Assembly (NCBI GenBank): GCA_958510875.1
Contig: OY294067.1
Coordinates: 279,577,242-279,641,241 of the forward strand
Direction: 5' to 3'
Length of the DNA stretch: 64,000 bases
Source: Endomychus coccineus
Lineage: Eukaryota > Arthropoda > Insecta > Coleoptera > Endomychidae
Both the position numbers and the translations under genes were made by a program. The notes beneath the pieces were generated by a model. The model searched no databases, was not told the DNA's origin, and worked only from the letters and a program-made list of their open reading frames with translations. This document shows positions 1-11,987 of the stretch, in pieces (positions within the stretch are counted from its first letter, which is position 1; each line of letters opens with the position of its first letter).

Positions 1-1083
1 GGAGCTAAAGGAGCTCGCAGCTTGAAGGAAAATATTTCATTTTATCGTCAGAAAATGTGTAATATTAAAATCAATTCGAGTGTTTCAGCGCTTTTTTTAA
101 AGTTACCTGTTAAAAAGATATTAATTTTATTCCACGCATTTGCCAAACTCGGTATGTACGAATTGTCTTTTCATTATGGAATATATTGAAATGTTCTAGA
201 GTAGATACAGGGCAGAATATGTTCTGTTCATCTTATACGATGTAGTATATCGATTACCGCGAAGAAATCATCTCAAATATTCCGAAGGTCTAATGTTATG
301 TTAGCCGAAAGGGAAATGCTAGTCACCAAACTTTTTGCTAATGACAGTTGCAGGTAAAGTTCTTTTCACGAAAAATGGTTGGACTTAATGACTGCAGTAA
401 ACTACCGACCATAAATACCCTTGATTATACTGATATTAGTTGAGAGGGCCGGACTGAATAATTGTAAATAGGCATGAAGGCACCGCAGATAACGAGTTTG
501 ATTACTTGTTTATTTGTTTTAGTTAGAATTCTTTTCAAATTACATGCAATAAATACATAATCATCTAATATGTCGGCCATTTTTGACCCTCTGTTTATTT
601 GCTTGTTTATTGCTAAGATGATTAATAAAATATGAATAAGTCGGTGAATAATAGGATCGATTGAGTCAAATTTATACAAATTTAGTTAATTGAATTCTTT
701 CATATTTTTCATATGTGCTTATTTATATTTAAAATTGTGTATATGTAGAAAGCAGATACAAATTAGCAATATTGGTACAGCATATACCTTTCCTATCATG
801 GTCATTAATTTTAAACACATCTGTTCAACATTGTATAGGTACGTTGGCGTAAAGGGATTTTGGTCTCAGACTACTCTCTTCGCCGAGATATGATGTCTTC
901 AACTATAGAAAAATTAGTGTGTAGTGTATTATTTCTCGAATGTATGCTTTTATGAGGGTCATAACCCATGGTATGACCAGAATTCAGTATTTCGAGAAGC
1001 TACAACAGGGTTAATCATTAAACGTTAACGTATTAAAACGCAGTTATATCTCTTTCAAAAAGATTGATCAATTCCGCAATTTT
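1..1083. other. AT-rich stretch, no recognisable feature
   Basis: Both strands hold only short chance ORFs (under 85 codons) with no recognisable motif, and I saw no inverted or tandem repeat of note. Probably non-coding or decayed repeat sequence. Confidence 0.5.
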
Positions 1084-1208
1084 TCCATAACTACACTCCT
1101 TATAAAAATGATCAAAATTCGATAATTCCAGAAATCCAAAATAATCGCTGGATGTCATTCTATGATAACTATGAACACGGCTGCTATCAATTTTAGGGCG
1201 CATTGGAT
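1084..1208. repeat. Short dispersed repeat, copy 1 of a local direct pair
   Basis: This ~120-bp segment recurs in the same orientation at 1534-1653. Shared landmarks are the block reading ctccttataaaaatgatc, the block ctggatgtcattctatgata, and the closing ttttagggcgcattggat. The copies differ by several substitutions and small gaps, so the duplication is not recent. No coding content is apparent. Confidence 0.6.
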
Positions 1209-1533
1209 AATTAATAATGGCTGGCTCAGAAGGTTCGGCCACCAAAACGTCACCCCGCTCTAAAGGCCCATTCTCCCTTTAACCACCTGCCTGAGTAAGG
1301 AAAATCCTCCGCATGGTCTCCCCGCTCCAACATCCCCTCTGATTCACACAACTTCCTCTCAATGCAAAAAAACTATGTATCCCGCTCCCTTCCAACATAA
1401 TCCTAGGAGGGTAATTGTGGAAGCTCAAAAATAATACTAGCCTGAATAAACATTAATATCATGGTAATTCGACATAACTTGGTAATTATAACTGCAACAC
1501 CAAAGACAACAAAGATATACAATGCCATTGTAG

Positions 1534-1653
1534 TTCCATACCTACTCCTTATAAAAATGATCAACGGTAATTCCAGAAATTCGAAAAAACCGCTGGATGT
1601 CATTCTATGATAACTTACAACACAACTGGTATCAATTTTAGGGCGCATTGGAT
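1534..1653. repeat. Short dispersed repeat, copy 2 of a local direct pair
   Basis: Second, diverged copy of the 1084-1208 segment, same orientation, about 450 bp away. It could be a tandem duplication remnant or two members of a dispersed family; the ~330 bp between the copies show no recognisable content. Confidence 0.6.
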
Positions 1654-1669
1654 TCTATCCAGAAGAAAT

Positions 1670-2040
1670 TCATCTGATTGATGATGTCCCACTTACGAAT
1701 TCATGGACCTCTCTAGAACATTGTAGAAATGTGGGCCATCTCTCCCTTTTCTATAGATTATTTCCATTGTCGATGTTCATCAGAAATCTTGTCTGTTATT
1801 CCACCGTGACAGATTCCACATAGGCAGACTACACCAGCCCAAGCTAGTCACCCATACATTGTCAACCTCGAGACCTGCCGAACTTTTTCCTACCCAGACT
1901 TCATTTTTCTATTGAACGGCGAAGTTGTGGAATCCTTTGCCGAGTGAGGCCTTTCCTCATGCCTATAATCTCCAAACCATCAAGAAAAATTGGAATGCTT
2001 ATCTCCTTTCTCCACATTCCACCGCTGGTTCATACGATGT
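1670..2040 (+). pseudogene. Non-LTR retrotransposon RT C-terminal remnant
   Basis: Translating the plus strand across shifted frames gives landmarks typical of the C-terminal end of insect jockey/CR1/R1-type ORF2 proteins: a LEH-R-NVG-LSLFYR block, a central region containing SHPYIVN, an F-x-N-G-E-V-V-E-S-F-A-E block standing where these proteins usually have WN-LP, and a closing NHQEKLE in place of the usual N-Q-F-K motif. Stops and frame changes interrupt it, so it is a dead fragment. The RT catalytic region is absent. The exact clade cannot be told from this tail. Confidence 0.55.
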
Positions 2041-2064
2041 TCTTCGAACTTATAAATATTCCTC

Positions 2065-2560
2065 TCATGTGGTATAGAAAAAAAATATGTTTTTATATCT
2101 TGCTTTACAAAACCAATTGTACACAACTTTGTCGATTGCCAATCCTTCGGTTTTGGTCAAGTTTCTTTTTTCTTTTAAATTACCTTCTTCGAATTGATGT
2201 TCATTGGTTAAGATGTCTTTAACTTGTGTCTTTCCAACATAAAATTTTTCATCCATTTTTCTTCCACTTATTCTGAACTTTTCACTTTCAACAACATAAT
2301 AAGTTTTGTCTTTTAGAGCTGCCTTTTTATTGTAATAATCTGTTGTGTCCGGTAATGGGAGGTGTAATTGAAGTATTTTTCAAAGAAATATCGGCTTTGG
2401 TGACCGTGGCCGCTATGTGGGGGTTCCGCTATTAGGAGGGTTATTATAATGGGTATACTAAAATAACTGGAATTAGAAATTCGAAACTGACCGTTTTTAG
2501 AGGTGACCGCTTTTAAGAGGTGGCCGAAAATAGAAGTTCAATTTTTATCCTTCCGACTTT
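2065..2560 (-). pseudogene. Tigger/pogo-like transposase N-terminal remnant with TIR region
   Basis: A 63-codon minus-strand frame (2065-2256) reads like the N-terminal CENP-B-type helix-turn-helix of pogo/Tigger transposases: VGKTQVKDIL, then KTEGLAIDKVVYNWFCKARYKNI-type residues, where the family has GKTQ-DI and a W-FC-AR-K-I motif. Upstream (2340-2560) the minus strand carries tandem GC-rich words such as cctcctaatagcgg, tagcggccac and agcggtcacctc, which resemble Tigger terminal regions. The DDE catalytic domain is missing. Probably a 3'-truncated Tigger insertion; the family name rests on motif resemblance only. Confidence 0.55.
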
Positions 2561-3599
2561 GAATACTTATTCATTTGGGAAAGACCTTGAAATTTTTTAA
2601 GTTGGGTGACTTAGCCTACAGGATAAATCTGTATTATGATAAATTACATATCAAGTACGAAATTCCTATTTAAGAAAAGAAATACAAACGGCATTCTTTC
2701 TCAGAATAATTGCAAGTTGTAACCACATTAAGTTTTCGAATTAACTGAATTCAATTCTAATGCAAAGCCAATGAAATAAGAAGAAATGCTGCAGATTGTT
2801 CTATTCAAACCTTCTTATTGTCATTAGTGAAATTCTTGGTTCGAGTATTACATTTGGAGAAGTTCGCTATGTCTATGTCTGTTTGAACTAAACAAAGAAA
2901 ACAAACAATCTGGCTGAATTTGTAGTACCGTTCTGTTTTCATTGTTGCCAGCACAAAACGCTCCAAACTATTCAGACATAGAGAATTTACCGTCTTTCAA
3001 TAATTTTCCTATTCCCCAGTAATAAAATTTTAGCTAGTGAATTCAATAAAGCGCTACGAGTTATTGCATTCATAACAGTTTAAACTGCAGTTTGGAAATT
3101 ACATTATTGGATTACTTTCGAATATAAAGAAGTTATATCTGCTACATTTCTTTTATTTCTTTGTCGCATAATGGTTGGCGCCAGTTGGTGATTACGCTTA
3201 CCTTAGAATTAAATGTTCTCAATTATCTTCAGAAATTGCATAAGCTTTAAATCGTAGATCAGTTTTATTTCTCAACGAGTGAACTTAGGAAAAGGATATT
3301 ATATATATATATATATATGAGTGGACTTTATTTACTAAACCTAATTAAGTAGCCTATTTGAATGGTTGATAATCTTACATATTTCAATTCATTCTAATAT
3401 TGCCAGAATTTGTTCATTTTCGTTTTCCGTTACAGTAAATGTAAGAAGCCCACATGCATGCTAACGCCGCATGGTCTTAATGAGAACTGAAATGATGCTT
3501 GCGGAAAGATGCAATCACATGGATCATTGCTAGGTTAAACAAGTCTCAAAGAACGATATAAACCAATCAGACAATTAACTTGACAAATTAGATATGGAT
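2561..3599. other. AT-rich stretch with a short (TA)n tract
   Basis: No gene is visible. The only structure is an AT dinucleotide run of about 22 bp near 3297-3318. Confidence 0.5.
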
Positions 3600-4062
3600 T
3601 AAAGACAAGAGAAAAAATATAAGCATTCTAATTTAGATCCGATTTTTTAATGGAATTTTTTGAGTGTCGTGCTGATTTACGCTTATGTTTTCGATGTTCT
3701 ATGTTAAATTAGAAGTAATGCCCAAGAAATAATCATTTGAAAATTCCGGAAGAATCAAAGAAAATCACAAGAAAAAACACGGTAATTTCGATGTCCTGGA
3801 ATTTGTGTTTAGCGACCCAAAAACCCCATTTGGAGGCTTAATTTTCATTTTTTGATAAATTAAAAATTATCTTAAAAATATGGTTGAAAATAGGGTTAAT
3901 TTAGCATATAGGGGTAAATTGGGGGAGATTGCAGACTCGCTCAGTAGTCACAAACGACCTTCATGGTCCATAGAACATGATGCAAAAAGAATGTTTCAGA
4001 TTCGACCTTCTGCAATGAAGTTAGTTAGTCGGCCTATTTCCCCACTTTACAGACTGGACTAA
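3600..4062 (+). repeat. Dispersed repeat, copy 1 (inverted relative to 9.9-10.8 kb)
   Basis: This segment matches the reverse complement of part of 9901-10800. Shared landmarks in order: a block with gaaaattccgga, a block with agcgacccaaaaa, taaaattatcttaaaaa, atagggttaatttagc and catgatgcaaaaagaat. A 60-codon ORF (3880-4062) lies in it, but the frame is not kept in the other copy, so I do not call a gene. Nature of the family unknown. Confidence 0.55.
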
Positions 4063-4689
4063 TAGGAGAGTCTTGTCAGTTAAAGCGAACCAGACGCATG
4101 ATACACTCACACTTCGATTTCGGCAATTACTCGCAATAGAAACACGATTATACATGGATTTGAAAAAATTTTTAAATCTGTTCCCTGAATAATGAATTAA
4201 ACTAGGCGTAACTCGGCCGACTCGGTCTACTAACAGTTACGGCATGCCACGCATCTCAGTTTTGACAGTGTTTTTTCCTAATTTTCAATGGCACATCGAA
4301 GCCAAATGACTTAATTTTCAATTGATACAGTTTTTGGCACATCTACAGTGTAGTCCCTTTCGAACGATTCCTCAACCACCACCCTTCCCTCTATACTTTT
4401 CTCTATCGAATCTTTAGGATAAGTAATGACAGGCGTGCTATAAATAGAAAGGCCATTCATCGCCATCTTTGTCGAATCTCGCACGCAGTTATCAAATCAA
4501 TATACATAGCTGATTTAAAATGAATCTGTAAAAGAAATAAAGGCAACAGTGGATATTTTATGTTTTCAATATGCAAAAGTAGGTATAATAACTTTGCTGT
4601 ATTAAACATATGCCCAAATGCAACATCAATTATTCTAAATACGATCATTAAGTATGTCGAAATAATAAGAGTAAAGTTTTGACGATAGG
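4063..4689. other. No recognisable feature
   Basis: About 630 bp with only short chance ORFs and no recognisable protein or repeat. Confidence 0.45.
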
Positions 4690-5180
4690 CGGCTACAATC
4701 AATTTCAAGATGAGAGTCATGAATCATGATGCGGTAAGAGAAAAAATCTAGACCTGCCTGCAATAAGAGTTAAATACTGGATTGTGCGTCTCACAGGTGA
4801 AGCCTGTGAATCCGTATATTGAAGAAATAGTGGTTGAAACGTTACTATTAAAACATTAATATGTAATATAGTTATCTAAATTCCAAACATAAGTAGCAAG
4901 GATACTATCAATAATTTATAGCTACTAAATTCGTAAATTACTGGAATAAAAAAATGTAAAATGTATAAAATCTAAAATCTAAAATGTAAAACCTAAATTC
5001 TAAATTGTAAAATGTAAAATGTAAAAAAATGTAAAATGTAAAATGTAAAATGTGAAATCTGAAATCTACAATTCGAAACCTAAATGAATGCTACATTGTT
5101 GTATTTCGATAGAAGAAATTTTTATTGGATAATGGTCAAATACGTTATTATCATAATCTTTTCGATACGTAATAGTTTGT
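4690..5180. repeat. Dispersed repeat with internal TAAAATG-type heptamer array, copy 1
   Basis: The segment shares its left flank (agagtcatgaatcatgatg, then gacctgcctgcaataagag) and right flank (tgaatgctacattgtt, then a block around cgatagaa) with 6075-6690 in the same orientation. Between them lies a short degenerate array of the 7-mer taaaatg at about 4955-5055. Array length differs greatly between copies, as expected for replication slippage inside an otherwise shared element. Confidence 0.7.
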
Positions 5181-6074
5181 TCAGAGTACCTACTTTGAAA
5201 TCACACCAAGTTTGGAACAAGCCAAAAACGTCACAAAATGGGAAACAGTTACAATACATATATAATGCAAAAATTGAAACAAATCACATGAGCCTTCTCA
5301 ACGGTAATGGGTTCAAGGTGAACGTAGACCTGGAATAACCATAACATTAAAAAAAAAAAAGAAAAAACAACAGGAGCCGAAATTAGGTAAAGAAAAATCA
5401 CGAACCAGAAATATTTCAAAAGCACATGATCTTAATAAAGTTCTCAAAATCTTCAAAAATATCAATCATTTTCATGCATAAAGGTATGTATTCAACGATA
5501 ATTGGTTTATTATAATCTTAGTACTGAAAGTATAAAGATTTATTTGAAGAAGAAACCCAAAATAAGGCATTCATCAATTGGGAATTATTACCTCAAATGC
5601 AAATTAACGGTCTGGATAGAGTAGAAGTTTGCTATTTTTTTATTGAAATGGAAATCAAAGATATACATCACATATAAGTACGTTTTGATAGCCGCATATA
5701 GTTTTTTGGTATCCATTATTGCAAGTGATAAATCTGGAACTTTCATCTTTGGCATAATATCGTATGTGGCAATTTGATTAAAAGCCTGATATATTTCATA
5801 GTTTATTCATCGTTTCATTTTTACTACCGGCCATAATGGAATCGCGTTCCGAGTCTACTCCGGTTTCATGTATTTATTTTATGACAGTTTTATTCAATAT
5901 TTCGGATAAGTACAAACAAAATAAAATCAAAGTTCATAACTTATCAATTATGGAATATATTCAGAAAACATTTCGTATTTCATGATGGGATATCAAGGAA
6001 ACATAATTTGCCATAAAGTTATTAAATATCATATAAAGATTATATCGTGTGCATAATTTTGCTCCTACGTTTCT
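5181..6074. other. No recognisable feature
   Basis: An AT-rich interval between two copies of the heptamer-bearing repeat. Contains a poly-A run near 5349 but no recognisable protein or structured repeat. Confidence 0.45.
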
Positions 6075-6690
6075 ACGGTGACAGTCAATTTAGAGATAAG
6101 AGTCATGAATCATGATGCGGCAAAATAAAAATTTAGACCTGCCTGCAATAAGAGTTAAATACTTCTTACTTGCTTTGTGCGCCTCACAGGTGATGCCTAT
6201 GAATTCGTATATTGACATGAATATGTAATGTAGTTATCTAAATTCCAAACTTGAGTAGCAAGGATACTAATTTATAGCTACTAAACTAGTAGATTACTGG
6301 AATAAAAAAAATGTAAAATCTAAAATGTAAAATGTAAAATGTAAAATGTAAAATGTGTAATGTGTAATGTAAAATGTAAAATGTAAACTGTAAAATGCAA
6401 AATGTAGAATGTAAAATGTGAAATGTAAAATGTAAAATGTAAAATGTAAAATGTAAAATGTAGAATGTAAAATGTAAAATGTAAAATGTAAAATGTAAAA
6501 TGTAAAATGTAAAATGTAAACTGTAAATTGTAAAATGTAAAATGTAAAATGTAAAATGTAAAATGTAAAATATAAAATCTAAAATTCGAAATATAAATGA
6601 ATGCTACATTGTTATATTTCGATAGAAACATTTTTTATTGGATATTGGCCAAAGTACGTTACTAATTTTTTCTATACGTAATAGCTTGTT
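6075..6690. repeat. Dispersed repeat with long TAAAATG heptamer array, copy 2
   Basis: Second copy of the 4690-5180 repeat. The internal array (about 6310-6590) holds roughly 40 units of taaaatg with point variants (taaactg, tagaatg, tgtgtaa). The minus strand is open through it (6320-6631) because a 7-bp unit reads as a 7-residue YILHFTF cycle. That is a repeat artefact, not a gene. A mariner remnant starts immediately to the right. Confidence 0.8.
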
Positions 6691-7131
6691 ATGGTCATGG
6701 CGACAGTATTTTTGGGATGCACACAGTATGGTCCATATGGATTACCTTGAAAAAGGCAAAACGATCACCGGCGTATATTATGCAGAGCTGTAGGATCGAA
6801 TCGACGCCGATTTAAAGCGAAAGCGGCCGCATTTGGCAAAGAAAAATGTGCTCTTCCAACAGGACAACGCACCGGCACACAGGTCCACAGTCGCAATGGC
6901 AAAATTGCATGAATTGTGCTACGATCTGGTTCGTCATTCACTATATTCTCTAGATTTGCCTCCCTGCGAAATGCCTCGGTAGAAAGTGATTTGCCCCCAA
7001 CGATGAGGTCATCACTGAAACAAACGCCTATTTTGAAGGATTGCCGGAACCTTATTATTTGGAAAGGATCGAAAAATTTGGAAAACGTTGGATAAAATGT
7101 ATGGGGTTACAAGGAGATTATGTTGAGAAAT
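6691..7131 (+). pseudogene. mariner transposase pseudogene
   Basis: The plus strand encodes recognisable mariner pieces: a V-M-A-T-V-F-W-D-A-type start of the catalytic core (frameshifted in a T run near 6708), DYLEKGKTITGVYY followed by an in-frame TAG, then LFQQDNAPAHRS with the second catalytic D, then the LxLPPC region that stands for the family's SPDLAPCD. A deletion removes the stretch after it, and the C-terminus ends ...GLQGDYVEK-stop as in mariner proteins. The N-terminal helix-turn-helix region and first catalytic D are not found. Ancient, inactive. Confidence 0.85.
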
Positions 7132-8640
7132 AAAATAAGTTTTGACCTAATAAATCATTCCTTGTTTCATTTTTCAGGGACCGATATAAATATAAAATCA
7201 TGAGATTTCAATTCTCTATTTTGTCGAAAGTAGTTGCATGAAGATACAATTCTAAGATTTAAGATTTCACAATATGTTCAATTTATATTTTATCAATTTT
7301 TGTTATTTTACAGATTTAATTTTATCCGCAGTTATTGCTCTCAATATAAAGCAGTTGCACGAGAAATTTCATTTTAAGGCTTAACATAGTAGAGTTAGTA
7401 AAATTGGTAGTGAAATTCTTAATTATCCTCTGTCAAATAATCTGTCTTTATTCATAATTTAAACAATTCGATCTATGTCTCTTAATATAATTACACGGAA
7501 TTCTGGTCCATTAGGCAAACAAACTTCACACTAGTTAACTTATTGTCCAGCAATATCTATTATGGATGAATCACTCAGCAAAGGGTGTTACAGTATAATT
7601 TTCACAATATTAACTTTGATTCGAAGGAGAATAATGAACATATTTTCCTCCGCCTTTACGTGTTACTTTTCGGCAAATCGTCTCTTTTCAGTTTATCGAG
7701 GTAATTTATTCTCAGTTCACCAACCTTGTCCATTGGGGCCTCTTAAAAACCGCCAGGAATGAGAGAAAACGAGAACAAATGGTTGCGTGCGCATTCGTTC
7801 GTATTTAATGTCGCTGATGTCATTGCGGCTCATTCAAACGATCCTCCCAAGCTCCAAATACCACGTAACTCCCAACTTGTTTGATGTATCGCAATATTTT
7901 TCACATTAAACTCGAACGACCTCAGTATATCTCATCTCAGATTAGCTTTTATTTCCCTGCCACCGACCAACGGCAGAGTTGTCTGTAAATATTATTAATT
8001 TAGGCAATGTATCTCAATCAGAAATGTTATAAATCGTAATGAAAATAAATTCCTCCAACGCCGCTGAACATCAGAGGCTGTATCACGGAGTTAGAAACAC
8101 GACATAATACCACGAAGAATTATAGGAGGTCGGAGATAAAGAGTTCAGTGGGAAATCCGCACTAATCCTGGACATTTCTTAGGACTTCTGAAAAGTAGAA
8201 AGATAAAACTCGAGACTTTTCTTTTCAGGGAATTCGCTATATGTGACCGACCTACGTCCGACTCCGAGATTAAAGGCTGAAAAAATCAATACCTAAGTGA
8301 TTTATAGACTTTCTCTGTTTTAGGAAATATTTTCAAAGAATACTTGATAAATTGATGGCAATATTCGTGGAAACATTACGCGTTCGATCCGATAATAAAA
8401 CATGTTGTCATAAAGTTTAAATGCACTTGAGTGGAAAAACCTGTATCACATTTATTATAATAATAGAACTGGTAATAAAATATAGAAATATATTGGTCAC
8501 ACTTGATGTGTATTATAATGATCTTTCAAAACGGAATGTTAGCAGGAATTGGTATAACGAGAATAGTTCGTTCCATTTCATTAAGTTTACATACACATAC
8601 GAGAGCAAGGTGAAAGTCCTTCAAAAATGAAAGAAGAAAT
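7132..8640. other. No recognisable feature
   Basis: About 1.5 kb of mixed-composition sequence with chance ORFs under 70 codons. I saw no protein motif, structured RNA or obvious repeat. Confidence 0.4.
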
Positions 8641-8815
8641 GATTTATTTGTAATTTCTCCACGTAATCTCCTTGTAGCCCGATACACTTCGTCCAACGTT
8701 TTTCTGATTTTTCGATCCCTACCAAATAATACGATTTCGGGAATCCTTCAAAATAGGCGTTTGTTTCAGTGATGACCTCATCGTTCGAGCCAAATTTCTT
8801 TCCGCCGAGCGCTTT
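8641..8815 (-). pseudogene. mariner transposase C-terminal fragment
   Basis: On the minus strand the sequence reads GGKKFGSNDEVITETNAYF, then a FEG-P-SYYL-GIEK block and a W-KCIGLQGDYVEK end, the usual mariner transposase C-terminus. It is the same subfamily as the remnant at 6691-7131 (both share TETNAYFEG and GLQGDYVEK) but lies on the opposite strand. It keeps the piece around GGKKF that the first copy has lost. Only ~58 codons remain. Confidence 0.8.
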
Positions 8816-9900
8816 TAAAGCTGTATTTAGTCGTTTTTAGAGCAAAAAAAAGATCCTCGGAGATCCTAGGGGTCTCATTATCAAGGTTAGGTTCTTGAGG
8901 GAATATAAACAAAATTGGTTAAAACAGCATAACATCAAATTTGAACAAGTGTGTAACATCATTCTTTGGGTGCTATTTATATAATACCTGCAGTTTTCTG
9001 GAAATAAACCACTGAATATGTATGTAATCAATGTAGTCTAGGTGTGGGGAATTTCAAAGAAGAGATGAAAAATCTATTAATCACCGCTTAAGTATGTCGA
9101 AGGAAGTCTTAAGCACTCACACGTCAGTTATGACATAACTGTGTTCGTCAATTTGAAGAGTGATATCGAGGTGGTATGAACAAGAAATCAAGTTTGACTT
9201 TGACCGATTTTAAGTATAAAACAGAATTCTAAAACACATATGTTTTCGATTCAAGTAAACTTTCAATGACATGGAGTATAATTTGACGTCTTAACACGTT
9301 TTTAGCTATCTGCGTGCAACTAGTGAATATATCACAGTTATACATTTAAACCGCAGAAGTGTCCGACAGCGAAAAATTGGGCCAACAAAAGGAGTAAACA
9401 ATTGTAGTAGATAATTCATTCGTATATATTATAATAACACATTATAGTGATTTGATAAATCTAGTCAATGTGTTAATATTTAAATTCATTATTATTAATT
9501 TATTATTCGTTATCTAGCCCCCGGCTGCCATAGTGATCATCGTAACAGGTACAAAGAATGTTAAAATTAATAACACATTACGTTTCTTATAACAGGATGC
9601 AGCTGCTATGGGAAATTCCCCGACAACTTGCTGTATAAATTTATGTTAAATTGATGCATGTGATTGTACAACATTGATAATATAAGTATCGATGTATTTT
9701 GGAATTATTATCATATTAAAACGCTCAATTTTCAATGTTAGGGTACTTATAATTAATTGATATTATATTATGTGGGATGTGGTAACATACTGTATTGCAA
9801 CAAAAGGTTGCCCACTGTTAAGTAACATAATATCCTGAATGATGAATCAATCACTTTATATACAATCAATTGAGTTTGTAAAGTAAGAATGAAGTTTAGT
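8816..9900. other. No recognisable feature
   Basis: AT-rich, with only short chance ORFs. Confidence 0.4.
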
Positions 9901-10800
9901 CTATACGTTTCTTTGCATATACTCACGTACGTCACGCTTTGCCTGAGAAGTTACAACTATTAATAGTCCAGTCAATAAGCTGAGGAATTTGGCCGACTTT
10001 CTGAAAAAAAAGCAGGGCGTCGTATAGGAAAAATTCTTTTTGCATGATGTTCTGTGAACGATTTGAATCATTCGTAAGGGTTGAGCTAAGTGAACAGGAC
10101 CTCCCATTCACCCCTAAACGCTAAATTAACCCTATTTCCACCCCCTTTTTTAAGATAATTTTGAATGTATCAAAAAATGGGTTTTTTGGGTCGCTGAACA
10201 CGAATCCGAGGTCATTTTCCCGGAAAACTAATTCAATGGGCTGAAAATCAGGGAAATTTCGTAATTTTCATACAAAATTGCTCATTTTTCACGCGACTAA
10301 TGTTTTATACATAGAAGATGTTGGCAGTTGTGTATTTCGATCCAAAGTAGACCAAAACTAGGAAAATTTCTGGAAAACAGTGGAAAATCTGAAAAGAAAA
10401 TCCTTCCACGTCGTTGAAATTATCATGTGATAAGTCGCTATAGGGATTTTTGTTGTCGCTGATTACGAATTTGATAATTAAAAAATTGAAAAACATTATT
10501 TTCCGGATAACGAATACTTTTTTTTTATGAATTCCCATTTGTTTAATGTAATTTTTGGAGCGTTGTGTTGATTATCATTTGTATTTTCAATGTGCACGTT
10601 AAATTACAAAAATTAAAAGTATTGTAAAAAAACAATTGTTTGAAAATTCCGGAAAAATGAAAGAAAAATACTCTTAACGACATTGAAATTATCCTGTGAT
10701 AAGTACTACAGGAGTTTCTCCTTGTAATTTTCTTCGATTTTTCCGGAATTTTTGAACAACTGTTTTTTTACATTACTTTTAATTTTTGTAATTTAGCATG
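9901..10800 (-). repeat. Dispersed repeat, copy 2, with internal inverted repeat
   Basis: Contains the reverse complement of the 3600-4062 repeat (landmarks around 10100-10240). Its right part folds on itself: ~73 bp at 10600-10672 (beginning near aaattacaaaaattaaaagt) is repeated inverted at 10718-10796 with a few mismatches, leaving a ~45-bp spacer. Such an arm-spacer-arm structure fits a MITE or foldback remnant, but no target duplication was found. Confidence 0.6.
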
Positions 10801-10980
10801 CAGCAAATAGGGATGAACAATGGTTACCAAAAATTGATAAATATGTTCATTTCTAACCAAAAACGGAAAATGGAACGCAATCAAGTAACCAGATTAGAGT
10901 CATGCCATAACTATCAAATAATTTGATAAAATTCAAAAATAATTAATTAATTCGATAATTTATTTTCTACATTTGCAATA

Positions 10981-11350
10981 CCACCAGTTTATAGATGTAA
11001 GAACAAACTAAAAAACCGTTTAGACAACACTTTTGATAAAGTTCCCGACTTCGACAAATCCGGGATTTACAAAATTGATTGTGAGTCGTGTTCAAAATGC
11101 TATGTGGGTCAAACTAGGAGAAACACTTCAACAAGGTATGAATAACATTCTGCCCATATAAAGAAAAATAATGGTGAAAAATCAACGTTAGCAGAACATA
11201 TTTTAAATACAGGTCACACCATTTCTCAAGAAAGTTCATCAGTTTTAAAACACAGTATGGATGGAGATGGAAATGTATGAACGAAAAAGCAATTTATTAA
11301 ATTCCGACTTAAACCTTTGTTTGCATCAAGAACCCCAAATAGTATTTAAA
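10981..11350 (+). pseudogene. Penelope-like element GIY-YIG endonuclease fragment
   Basis: The plus strand reads KSGIYKIDCESC, then KCYVGQTRRNTSTRYE, a stop codon, H-SAHIKK, LAEHILNTGH and further residues. GIYKI...CYVGQT.R is the GIY-YIG nuclease signature in the form found at the C-terminus of Penelope-like retroelements (C-x2-C between the two halves, then an (E)H-x-x-HI region). The E/H block is broken by a stop (TGA/TAA-type break at RYE*), so it is inactive. A hammerhead-like motif follows 30 bp downstream on the same strand, the expected place in this class. Confidence 0.8.
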
Positions 11351-11376
11351 CAGGTATATTTTGTTTTCTAATTAAT

Positions 11377-11421
11377 TTTACTCTGATGAAGGCTACTTGG
11401 TAGCTGAAAGGACCTTAGTAC
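11377..11421 (+). ncRNA. Hammerhead-ribozyme-like motif (Penelope-associated)
   Basis: Core CTGATGA at 11383-11389 and GAA at 11406-11408 are separated by a GGCTAC/GTAGCT-type hairpin (stem II with one bulge). Stem III is AGG (11409-11411), a one-base loop and CCT (11413-11415), followed by the cleavage-site base T11416. Stem I pairs TACT (11379-11382) with AGTA (11417-11420). The short stem III matches minimal hammerheads reported from Penelope-like elements. Fold inferred by eye; activity unknown. Confidence 0.6.
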
Positions 11422-11979
11422 ATTAATAATATGTTAAATAGTTTATTTCGTACTTATTAACTGTTAAAGGTTTGAACATCTGCAATAATTATTAATTTAT
11501 ATTTAAATAGTTGTTTCGGACGACAGTAAACGGTCGATATGTATGTGATTGGTCGATTTGAATTGTGGGCATCTGCATAATTCAAAATTGTTCATCTTTT
11601 TATCGGAATGTACAATAATCCATTTTTCGTAAATGCACTATTATGAACTAATTGATAATGTGAAATCTCAACTGATTGTTAATTACTGAATTTAATTTTC
11701 AATATTATTCTGATTCTGACTTTGTTTAAACTATGAATTCAAATTTAGTTAACTGTTCCATTTAATGAATTAATTTGTAATAACGTTATTCTAGGAATTA
11801 GCTCACATTCAACTATTTCAATTAATTATACAATATCCCAGTATTTATCCCTCAAATTGAACTGTCATGTTTGTGATTGTAACTGAACATAGAAATGTAA
11901 CTATTCAACTGGCAACATTGGACCACATCGAGTGTTGTAAATTATTATTGTAGCTGTCACAGAAGCTAGCTTTTAGTTT
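11422..11979. other. No recognisable feature
   Basis: AT-rich interval between the Penelope-like fragment and the MITE. Confidence 0.4.
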
Positions 11980-11987
11980 GGCAGAGC

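Noticed and set aside
6320..6631. 103-codon minus-strand ORF with repeating YILHFTF
   Set aside because: It is the translation of the 7-bp taaaatg array; period 7 bp gives a periodic peptide, not a gene.
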